Part shown: positions 1 to 9,860 of the stretch, in pieces | Position numbering within the stretch: the first letter of the stretch is position 1 | Layout of the letters: each line of letters starts with the position of its first letter | Origin: Patagioenas fasciata | Lineage: Eukaryota; Chordata; Aves; Columbiformes; Columbidae | DNA length: 64,000 bases | Direction of reading: 5' to 3' | Assembly: GCF_037038585.1 (NCBI RefSeq) | Contig: NC_092541.1 | Location: 443,445 to 507,444, forward strand | Position numbers and translations under genes: made by a program | The notes under the pieces: generated by a model | Seen by the model: only the letters and a program-made list of their open reading frames with translations | What the model was told of the DNA's origin: nothing | Database searches by the model: none

Positions 1-1812
1 GTGAGACGCTGGGCTTTTCTGCACCCAGTGTCGGTGGCACCGGGCAGCAGCAAACGCTGCGTGTGGAGCAGAGCGCTCAGAGCCCGCTGCAGCCTTCTGG
101 ACTGAAAAGTAAAGATCTCTTAATACTACAGACGCTGAAACCAACAACAAGAGAAGGCATTCCAAATATTTTCCTACAAGCTCCTCTTTTTCTTCCCTAT
201 CATCTCATATTACTTACAAGTATTATTGCAGTGACCAAAACCCCTTATCAGAATATAGATCCCATTGCTCTAAGTGCTGTGTAAACACAGATGGGAAGAT
301 ACATTCTGCTCGGGGCCTGAGGGTGTCTTTAAAGCATCACAATTGTTATTATTATTATTTAAAAACATGCGAGCGGAACGTCGGCTGCCAATAACCAACA
401 ACAGATCCATGGCAGCGCGGCCGCGTGCATCGCATCTGCTCAAAACCTGCTTTCCAGTTCAGAATACGGCATCAGAAGCAGGAACATGAACTATGAAATA
501 ACGCCAACAGATTTTGGTTTAAGCTTCTGTTGTTGCAGAAAAGGTATTTGTAAAAACGACTGTTCTATACTTTATAACTAATCAGGAATTCCTTCGCAGC
601 CAGATCTCCTCATTCTCAGCGATTTCCTTTTGCTCAGATCATCCGTGTCTGAGTCCCCAGAGCCCCTGGGCGGACACGCGTCTGCGGGAGCTGAACTGCT
701 CCCGTGTCACAGCGCCTGCCGTCACCTGGCTGGTGCCACCTCCTTGGTCACTTTGACGGTTTGAAGGCTTCTCCCACCCAGCTCTGGTCCTTTCCCAGGA
801 GGCCGCAGACACGGGACGGGACGTGTGGAAGCGCTGGGGACGCTGGAGGGGACGGCGCAGGAGGCTGAGCCGCCGTCCGCCCATCCCCGCGCTGAGGGGC
901 CGTCCTGCCCGCTCGCCCTTCCGTCGTTCGTTTTCTCCATGAAAACAACGGGCTTTTTCAGCCCTGTTTGTTGGGCAGGAGCAGAGTGACGGGCGAGCGG
1001 CCCCGGCAGGCTCAGCGTCCTCAGGCAGGCTCAGTGTCCCTGGGCAGGCTCAGTGTCCCCAGGCAGGCTCAGCGTCCCTGCAGCCCCTCCTCTCTGTCCA
1101 GCTCCTGGGAGCCCGTGTCACTGCTCCGTGAAAGCGCCGCCCCTGCCGTCCCTCTGCCCCCCGCTGTCCCTCTGCCCCCCCGATTTGGCGAGAGGGGCGC
1201 GACAGGCGCGGGGGGGCTGCGATGGCGGCGATGGCGGCGATGGGGCGGCGGGGCAGCTCCCCGAGCGGGCTGTTCGGCAGCGCCTGCTGCCCATCCGAGC
1301 AGCTTTGAACCAGGGAGGAAAGGATTTCTTTACAAACCTCAGCCCAAATTACTGCTCCCCAGGCCTAATCAAACCCAGTTCCCAAGAGTATTGGCTGGCT
1401 GGGGGCTAAGTTTAGGAAGGTGTTTCCTTCCCCGCCTCCATGTTCAAACTAACCAGGAGGAGGAGTTCAAAGACCTCAGTTGTTTGCGGAACACTTTGAA
1501 CACAGAAGGGCCCTGGGCAGGCAGAGGGATGCGGCTGCAGCACAGGCCCAGCAGGCAGAGGCCTCGTCTGCGCTCCCCACGCAGCCGCAGGATCAGCATA
1601 TGGCCCGCGGTGCTGCGCCTGCCTCGGCCTCCCCGCTGCAGACGCCAGGCGGAGGGTCGGGCTGGCTGCAGCATCCCGAGGGCTCCGCGCGGCCCTGGAC
1701 GGGGGACGCAGCCCGTGCTGTTCAAAGGCTCATTCCCCTCATTCCCTGCCCCACGGCCGGTGCTGCCCCACGGCCAGTGCTGCCCCATGGCCAGTGCTGC
1801 CCCACGGTGTCC
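1..1812. other. Intergenic sequence, no gene seen
   Basis: No frame here looks like a real exon: the open frames overlap on both strands, are very GC-biased and match no family I know. Four copies of a 19-bp unit built on CAGGCTCAG begin at 1007, 1026, 1045 and 1064. Positions 1310-1510 are clearly lower in GC than their flanks and read like complex unique sequence; see the separate entry. Confidence 0.6.
1310..1510. promoter_or_regulatory. Possible distal regulatory element (low-GC island)
   Basis: About 200 bp of unique, moderately AT-rich sequence sits between GC-rich repeats. It carries short motifs of known transcription-factor families, such as a TCF/LEF-like CTTTGAA near 1494 and CCTAATC near 1363, and no open frame of note. 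The regulatory role is inferred from composition and motifs only. Unique sequence that simply escaped repeat invasion is an equally good explanation. Confidence 0.2.
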
Positions 1813-2175
1813 CCAGCAAACCGCCATGGAGTGACCCCGCTCAGATGTCCCCTGCAAACCCGCCATGGAGTGACCCTGCTCAGGTGTCCCCTGCAAACCC
1901 ACCATGGAGTGACCCTGCTCAGGTGTCCCCTGCAAACCCGCCATGGAGTGACCCCGCTCAGGTGTCCCCTGCAAACCCGCCATGGAGTGACCCCGCTCAG
2001 GTGTCCCCTGCAAACCCGCCATGGAGTGACCCCGCTCAGGTGTCCCCTGCAAACCCGCCATGGAGTGACCCCGCTCAGGTGTCCCCTGCAAACCCGCCAT
2101 GGAGTGACCCCGCTCAGGTGTCCCCTGCAAACCCTCCATGGAGTGACCCCGCTGCAGGTGTCCCCTGCAAACCCA
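1813..2175. repeat. 39-bp minisatellite, 9 units
   Basis: The core CATGGAGTGACC recurs at 1825, 1864, 1903, 1942, 1981, 2020, 2059, 2098 and 2137, exactly 39 bp apart. Units differ by only a few substitutions, so the array is young or kept uniform. Because 39 is divisible by three, the array is open in several frames on both strands. Those long repetitive frames are a by-product and not genes. Confidence 0.95.
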
Positions 2176-3804
2176 CCCGTGCCGGCCATCGGCGAGAGAT
2201 CCACGGTATCACACATTCTGGAGGAACAGCGCGACGGGGCTGGCGGGAGCTGTATGACGGACAAGAGTAACAAAGAGAGAAGGAAAACCGCTCACAATTA
2301 AATAAGAGGCCACGCATCACTCTAATTTGGAACAGAAAAGGAAGACTAAGCTCTGGAAAGGGTTAATTCCACGCAGGTAAGTTCTCTCAGAGCTGAACAT
2401 CGCGAGGCACATCCCGTCCTAACCGCAGACACCGTGCAGCCCTGACGGAAAGCGCTCGCTGCAAAGTCAGACTTGTTGCGAGGGACCTGCCTGCCGGAGC
2501 CGTGTCACCTGTCAGTCCCGCAGCCGCCCCGGGGACACGGAGGCTCCGGTTACCGACAGGAACGTTCTGCTGGAGCTGGCGACAGCTGCCGGCGCAGGAG
2601 GCATCACCAGTTCCTCCCCGAGCTAAAGAAAAGACACTTGGACTTTGATCTCCCGGCTCCGTCTGCACCACAGGCAGACAACGCAGAAGGCCCTGGGCGG
2701 GGAGGTGGACTCAGGACATTCCCCAAAGCAGCCTCTGTCAGCTCCCACAGTCAGAGGGACGAGGGGGGGCACGGCACCCAGACGAAAGTGGAGCCCTGAA
2801 AGGACAGATCCCCCAGGAGCCGGCCCGGGCTCCGGGACGGGAAAGAGCCCGGGGAGGTGTGTTCTCTGCCCTGGTGTGCATGAGCCCGGGCCATGGGCCT
2901 TGAGTGCCGGCCATGGCTGGGGCTGCACAGCCAGGGGAGCACAGCCAGGAACCCGCTGTGGGGACATCGGGCATAGGGTGAGAATCCAACCCCAAGCCCC
3001 TGCAGCCCCTGGGGACTGTGCTGTGCGGTGTCTGACGAGCCGGAGCCGCCAGGGTCACCATGGCCCGTGCCCGGGCTCAGCAGCCCCCGGCTGGCGGGAG
3101 CTCTGGCTCCAAGGTGCTCATTCCACAACCGCGCTCCCGCTCTCCCGAGCCTGCAGCTACCTGCACATGCAACTCAGCTAAATTGTAATTGGCAAACGAA
3201 AGCGAGCCAGCCCCCATATTTCTTTTAATGTTTCCAGAGGAACCTGGGTGATGTCTTTCACATCGTACGTCGTGGGTGGCAGAGACCTAAATAACCCCCT
3301 TCAGCACTAGAACATGTTCAGGAGGTGCCAGTGTTCTCTCTCTGACTCAAATTCATCTGCGAGATTTACAGCTTCAGAGCTGACGGGCTCCAGCTCCACC
3401 AGCCGCCCATGGAATCCCCGTCCTGGAGCGTCCCCGTCGCCTCCCGTGGAGACGTTCCGCTCCGCGCACAGGCCCATCAGCCTCCTCACACGAGATAAAA
3501 ACCTTCCTCGTGTCTCTCGAGTTTCCCGTGGAAATTTCCTGCACTTTCTGATGGACAATGTTGTTGACTTCCAGAAGTTTGGGAATTCCAGTGTGTGCAT
3601 TAGAGAGGAAGCATTTCCACACTCCAGCGCCCTCAGAACAGCTTCCCTGCGGAGAGCTCGCTCGGGTGGTGCTTCCAGACGCGTCCCGGTGCGCGCTGCT
3701 CAGCAGGGCACGGTCGGCAGGAGATGCCCAGAATGCACTGGGTTGTGCGATTTTCAGCTGCTCGGCCTCTCCTGGTGTCTCTGCTCTGCAGGCCCTGCCA
3801 GCGA
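2176..3804. other. Intergenic sequence, no gene seen
   Basis: GC-rich unique sequence up to about 3170, then a lower-GC stretch (3180-3620). The lower-GC part contains a homeodomain-type core (TAATTG) near 3186 and a minus-strand open frame of 97 codons that resembles no known protein. The region could be a conserved non-coding element, because in tetrapods the genes beyond KAT7 include the DLX4-DLX3 pair, but this is inference. No splice-flanked exon was recognised. Confidence 0.4.
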
Positions 3805-3906
3805 TGTCCCCCTGCTCATGATGTCCCCCTGCTCATGATGTCCCCCTGCTCATGATGTCCCCCTGCCCGCGATGTCCCCCTGCCCGCGATGTCCCCCTGC
3901 CCGCTG
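3805..3906. repeat. 17-bp tandem repeat, about 6 units
   Basis: The unit ATGTCCCCCTGCTCATG begins at 3806, 3823, 3840, 3857, 3874 and 3891. The first copies carry TCAT and the last carry CCGC at the variable position, so the array is two blocks of sub-variants. Its 17-bp period breaks reading frames, unlike the larger arrays in this window. Confidence 0.9.
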
Positions 3907-5058
3907 CCCGTCCCTCCCTCAGGACGCAGTCTGGGTTGTGCAGGTGGGAATGGCGGTGGCAGCGGGTGTTTGTCATTAAATTGAACAGCGGCAGCGTTTT
4001 GTGATGGGCTTTTCAGCCTTCCCTGGAATCCCAGAAAGCCCCGGCCCCGCTGGGTCTGCGCCCCGGCCGCGCAGCCTCCTCGGAGCAGCAGCGTGGCATC
4101 AGCTGCAGGGAGGGCTCAACTGCAGCCTTCCCAGAGGCAGCAATCCGCCGCTTCACCCCCATCACCAGCGATTGCTCCGCCGGGTTCAGACGCCATTTCA
4201 CACACGGAGCAGCCCCCGTCAGCGCTGGCCCGTGCGCCCCAGCCCACGAAGGACAGGATTAAAGGGAAAAACCCAGCCCTGCTCCGGGAGCGGGCAGCGC
4301 TGCGGAAACGACCAAAGAGCCAGGTTGGCGTGACCGGCAGACGAGCGCGATGCTCTGAGCGGCTCCTCGTCCCGTGGCGCTGGGAGCGGGGGGAACTGCT
4401 GCGTGCCAGCTGTCCCGCACTGCGCGACACCAGCAAACGCCGCTGCTGCACTCACCTCCGACCCGGGGGTCACCGAGACGGTGCTGTTCCGACTCTCAGC
4501 TGCAGGACCACACTCCAAACCGCCAGCTTTTGCACAGTGTGTTTGCAGAAAGGCACAGAATAAACACAAGGTGTTAGCAGAGAACCTCTGGTAAGCCAGG
4601 TCCCAGCCCTAGAACAAGCCGTCCGAAGCTGAGAGGGGTGCGAAGCCCAGGAGATGTCAGGGGGGTCGTGCACAACCACGAGAGACCAAAGAATCGTTCT
4701 TTCCTCATGTCTAGTTCTGTCCTAATCGTGATTTATAGCAGAGAGCAGCGGGGATAAAAGGATCGGTCAGGTACTAACAGCAGCTATATGTGCAATTAAA
4801 CCACACAGTAATGAGAAAACAAAGAGCTCTAGAAGAATCGTGTTCTTCCGCCACGTTCCAGCGCGGGAATGTGTTTCCCTGCTTCCTCACCGATGGGCTC
4901 CTCCGCTGCCCTGCTCACTCCCTCTTCCCTCCAAGTGTTCGCTTTACGACCCGGCTGCTGAAGAATCTCAACACCTGAACGGCCACAAGAGGAACTTCCT
5001 CCGTTCTCCGAGCCCATGCACGGAAACTGCAAATTAAATTTCAACTGGGCCCTGTCCA
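3907..5058. other. Intergenic sequence, no gene seen
   Basis: Mixed-composition unique sequence. Open frames overlap on both strands, are short and match nothing I recognise. A lower-GC patch lies at 4560-4830. No repeat array, RNA gene or splice-flanked exon was recognised. Confidence 0.5.
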
Positions 5059-5556
5059 ATCGGTGTCACCGGACCGTCACCTGCTGTCACCCGGGATCAG
5101 TGATGGACAGCGATCGGTGCCACCGGACCGTCACCTGCTCTCACCCGGGATCAGTGACGGACAGCGATCGGTGCCACCAGACCGTCACCTGCTCTCACCC
5201 GGGATCAGTGATGGACAGCGATCGGTGCCACCGGACCATCACCTGCTCTCACCCGGGATCAGTGACGGACAGCGATCGGTGCCATCAGACCGTCACCTGC
5301 TGTCACCCGGGATCAGTGATGGACAGCGATCGGTGCCACCAGACCGTCACCTGCTCTCACCCGGGATCAGTGATGGACAGCGATCGGTGCCACCAGACCG
5401 TCACCTGCTGTCACCCGGGATCAGTGATGGACAGCGATCGGTGTCACCAGACCGTCACCTGCTCTCACCCGGGATCAGTGATGGACAGCGATCGGTGTCA
5501 CCAGACCGTCACCTGCTCTCACCCGGGATCAGTGACGGACGGTGATCGGTGCCACC
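5059..5556. repeat. 54-bp minisatellite, about 9 units
   Basis: A 54-bp unit built around GGGATCAGTGATGGACAGCG and a CCGTCACCTGCT segment repeats about nine times. Copies alternate at a few positions (TGTCACC or TCTCACC, GATGG or GACGG), which shows local unit exchange. The period is a multiple of three, so frames stay open along the whole array on the plus strand. I do not read this as coding. Confidence 0.95.
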
Positions 5557-8500
5557 AGAGCAGGTTATCTTACGGTTTCTCCCCAGCAGGTGCACCCGGC
5601 AGATTCCGCCCGGCGAGGCGTCTGTGCCAACGCAGCCCGTGGAGCGGAGATCCTGGCGTAGCCAGGGTCAGGTGTGGTGTTTATTCACTGGTATTACAAA
5701 TACCTGTTGACCAGCAAAGCCCTGGATCTGCAGGCAGAGACGACGATCCCGCGGCGCTGGAGCCGAAGCAAAGACCGTGCCTGCTCAGAACAGCTCCTGG
5801 TCACTAGGACGGGCTCGTCCACCTCGTGCCCACAGCAAAGTCCTCCAAAGAAAAGATCCAAATCTGGTCCCCAGCAAGAAAAGGCTCTTTCTGGAGGCCG
5901 GGTATAGCCTGACACTTCCACTGCACCAGAGTCCACCAGAGACGCCCGGCACTTCCCGCCCTGCGTGAGGAATTACAGCCAGCAGCCAGCCCAAAGAGCC
6001 CCCTCCCCGTCCTCAGCCAGCGAGGCTGCTGGCAGGGGCAGGGTTAACGGCGGGCGCAGGGAGCCCCGGTGGCTGCCGGCGCGGAGCGGGAAGCACGGCG
6101 GTGCAGCTCTGCAAGCCCCGGCGCTGCCGGCGCTGCTCGCACTTGCTCTTTCTCACACGCAGGGACACACAGACGGAAACCGGAGCCCGAGCGGCACCGC
6201 TGGGCCGGGAACAGGGCGAGGCGCAGCTCCCAGCGATTCCCCTGCAGACCTGCAGGCACCTTTGGAAAACCACAGAACGGTAACCAAATAAACAAGCGGG
6301 GCGTCTCCGGCTCACCACGCCCCCCGGCCCCCCGCGGGCACCCGGCAGCCCAGGGCTGCCAAGGCGCTGCCGAGGAGCCCGGAGCGCGGGGGGAACGGAG
6401 CCAGGGCTGGCGGGGGCAGGTGGGTCAGTGTGGCCGGTGCGGCTCCGGCGTCCCCAGGGCTCGCTCGGGCGTGTGCAGCGCAGGCTGACCCGTCGGGCGG
6501 GGGTGCTCCCGCAGCCCCCCCATCGCATCCCAGCCCCCGGGAGCTGCCCCAGCGGCAGGAGATGCTGCAGCACCGGGGTCCGTGTCAGTCCCCGGACACC
6601 TCCGAGCTGCACGCCGTGGTGCCTGCTGGAGAAAACGGCTCTTCCCACCCCAAAGGAAATCACATGAACGAGGGCCCGGTGCGGCGGTGCTGTAGGCAGG
6701 CACTGGTTTGGCGTAAGGGGGTAATTAATTAATCCCCAGGTGTCCCGCTCGCTGCTGCACCCTGAGCACACAGCCCCAGCACTTCCCGCTCCTTCCACAT
6801 CCCGTTCGGCTTCACGTGTTGTGCTGAGCGGCTGGGAGCAGCTCCTGAGCAACCTGCACACACAGGGACCCAGCGCGGGTCCATCCACCCGCCAAGACTC
6901 CCTATGGCCCTCCCGCGTCCTCCTAACTTGGGGTGGGTTGCGTTTTCCTAATGATTTGTGAAGGTTTCTCTGCCTTTATCAGCACACTAAGCACGCAAGC
7001 AAGGGCAGCCAGCCCCAGGCCTGGGTTAAAGGGGATGTTTCCCTGTTGATTTCCACAGGTTTGGGATCAGGGGACCGCCCAGACGGGGCAGCTCAGCTGG
7101 GCACTCGGAGGAGGAGAGAATGATTGTTTCAACGAGGGTGATTTGAGGGCCGCCTGTCGCGATGTCAAAGGCGGACAACTTTCTGCAGGGAGGAGCACGG
7201 TGCGCCTGACACCATCGCAGCTTTCTCTGCAACCAGAAGGCTCCTGAAACCCCAGAGAAATACAGAAAACAACCCCGGCAGCGGTTCTGCTGCCTCAGCG
7301 AGTCCCCACCCCGCTCCGAGCGCCTGCGATGTCCCTGCCCGTGTTTCCCGTCCTCCTGCCTCCTCTCCTCCCTCCGTGCTGACTGCACGCTCCGGGACCT
7401 CGATGGCTGGAGTCGAGAACGCCTTTCGCAGCTGTGGAAATGCCCCTTGTTTCCAGCCTGTCCCAGCCGCGGCCCTGGTTTCAGTGCTGGTGTCGGGGGT
7501 GACGCCGCGGTAAGGGCTGGGGGCTCACCCAGCGCTGCTGGCCGGAGCAGAGACACCGGCGCGGGTCCCACCGCACCGAGCCTGCGAGGGGCTCGGAGCC
7601 TCTCCACGGCTCAGCAGTTTCCTACCGACACCGGGCAGCCAGCAAAGCGTCTATGAGTAATTAGTTTTATAGAAACACTCAGGGTTGCTTTGCCTCTACA
7701 GCTCACAGAACACGCATTAGGTGCTGCTTTGGAGATTTTTTTCTGCTTTATGATGGTTAAAAACTCGTTCGCTTGATGTTGCTTTACAGAAGCTGCAGAT
7801 TCAACAGCCCGGTTTCCAAAGCCAAGAGTTGTAACACAAATATCAGAACCTGCAAGACTCAGGAACGCGGCCGGAGCTGCTGGAAGTCACCCCAGAACTG
7901 GCTGGTCCGGCTGCGGGTGCCGGCTGCGGCGCAGAGCGGGACGTGTCGCCTGAAACGGGGCAGCGCAGCCCGGTTTCGCGTGTTGTAACGGGCGTTGCAC
8001 AGCGCTGGCGGAGGCTCGGCCGCGCGGGCGGTCGCTGCGTCCCGGGCTCCAGCGGGCTCGGGCGGCCCCGCGTGCTCCCACACCGCGCTCTGCTCCGCGC
8101 GACGGCAGACGGAGCCCTGGTTCCTCAGCCCGAGATGTGAGCAGAGAGGTACAGGAAGCATTTGGCCCTAAGAAAATGAGGATCCAGTGCCAGTATCACC
8201 TCATCTCTTCACTGTCAACATCCCCGCGTGAGTCACGCCAGTTGCTAAATAAAACGTGAACCGGCAAACCGAAGTGGGAAGATGAGTGCGGCGGTGGGTG
8301 AGTCAGTGACAGCCCCGCAGGCTCCGGGCCAGGCCCTGCGCGGGACCCAGGGCTGCTGGGCAAAGCCTCCTCACCGACGCTGCTCGGCGACGTTCACGGC
8401 ACAGCAAGGGGTCTGATGAGTAAATAACTACTGTGAACTGTCAACAAAGCGGACAGTGATGTTAGGCCATGCTACCAAAGGATGGGGCACATCTCTCAGA

Positions 8501-8930
8501 TGTCTCCTGGTGCCGGAGCCAGCGCTGCCCGACGGGTTCGCCACAGTGAGCCCACTCAGGCGCTAAGCACCGCTCAGGTGCTAAGCACTGCTCGGGCTTA
8601 GCAAAGCCCTCGGCTGCTGTTCTGCGGTGCTGACTCTGTCCAGGAGCTGGCCAAACAATCCAGAGCAGCGACTGGGAGCCTGAGCCGTCCCCGGGGTGTC
8701 CACGTGCAGGTGCACACACGTGCACACAGGGACACTCGCGTCCCCGCCAGCGCCGCGCTGCTGGCGCTCGGCCCAGCTCGTAAATCAAGGGCTGCAATAA
8801 AAGCTGAACAACAGCATTTCTGACAAGCAGGGCAGCATTTACGAGCATCTGCAGCCCTGCTGCCCTCTGACGGGGACACCGCCTCACAAACCGTCCCTGT
8901 TTGCGGGTCCCGGGCCGGGGCTGCACCCAG
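5557..8930. other. Intergenic sequence, no gene seen
   Basis: GC-rich unique sequence with lower-GC windows at about 6960-7240, 7640-7860 and 8160-8290. No frame combines codon-like composition, splice sites and family similarity. Two perfect AP-1 sites in 8229-8305 are listed separately. I found no tachykinin peptide signature (F-x-G-L-M-G) on either strand by eye, although TAC4 would be a neighbour of KAT7 in mammals. Confidence 0.45.
8229..8305. promoter_or_regulatory. Paired AP-1 motifs
   Basis: Two perfect TGAGTCA heptamers occur at 8229-8235 and 8299-8305, 70 bp apart, in a small lower-GC window without repeats. AP-1 dimers (FOS/JUN) bind this sequence. Pairing of two sites makes chance less likely but does not exclude it, and no target gene can be assigned from the sequence. 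Confidence 0.3.
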
Positions 8931-9860
8931 AGCTACAGGCAGAGCTACAGGCAGAGCTAGAGCCAGAGCTACAGGCAGAGCCACAGCCAGAGCACAGGCA
9001 GAGCTATAGGCAGAGCTACAGCCAGAGCCACAGGCAGAGCTACAGGCAGAGCTACAGGCAGAGCACAGGCAGAGCTACAGCCAGAGCTACAGCCAGAGCC
9101 ACAGCCAGAGCTACAGCCAGAGCTACAGCCACAGGCAGAGCTACAGCCAGAGCCACAGGCAGAGCTACAGGCAGAGCTACAGCCGGAGCTACAGGTGGAG
9201 CTACAGGCAGAGCCACAGGCAGAGCACAGTCAGAGCTACAGTCAGAGCTACAGTCAGAGCTACAGGCAGAGCCACAGGCAGAGCCACAGCCAGAGCTACA
9301 GTCAGAGCTACAGGCAGAGCCACAGCCAGAGCCACAGTCAGAGCTACAGTCAGAGCTACAGCCAGAGCTACAGTCAGAGCTACAGTCAGAGCTACAGTCA
9401 GAGCTACAGGCAGAGCTACAGTCAGAGCCACAGCCAGAGCCACAGGCAGAGCTACAGGCAGAGCCACAGGCAGAGCACAGGCAGAGCTACAGTCAGAGCT
9501 ACAGTCAGAGCTACAGGCAGAGCCACAGGCAGAGCTACAGGCAGAGCTACAGTCAGAGCTACAGGCAGAGCTACAGTCAGAGCTACAGTCAGAGCTACAG
9601 GCAGAGCTACAGGCAGAGCTACAGTCAGAGCCACAGCCAGAGCCACAGGCAGAGCTACAGGCAGAGCCACAGGCAGAGCACAGGCAGAGCTACAGTCAGA
9701 GCTACAGTCAGAGCTACAGGCAGAGCCACAGGCAGAGCTACAGGCAGAGCTACAGGCAGAGCACAGGCAGAGCTACAGTCAGAGCTACAGTCAGAGCTAC
9801 AGGCAGAGCCACAGGCAGAGCTACAGGCAGAGCTACAGCCAGAGCCACAGCCAGAGCTGG
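8931..9860. repeat. 12-bp minisatellite, about 75 units
   Basis: Over 900 bp are made of a 12-bp unit, CAGAGCTACAGG, with variants CAGAGCCACAGG, CAGAGCTACAGT and an 11-bp form lacking one base. The 11-bp form resets the reading frame locally. The plus strand translates to Gln-Ser-Tyr-Ser/Arg repeats and the minus strand to Val-Ala-Leu repeats, giving open frames of up to 305 codons. These look like artefacts of the period, because no splice sites, unique domains or conserved flanks support a protein. Confidence 0.95.

Noticed and set aside
5016-5807. 263-codon plus-strand frame with Cys/His repeats that look like zinc-finger spacing
   Set aside because: The Cys and His recur every 18 residues because of the 54-bp unit. 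The linker lengths and hydrophobic residues do not fit a C2H2 finger.
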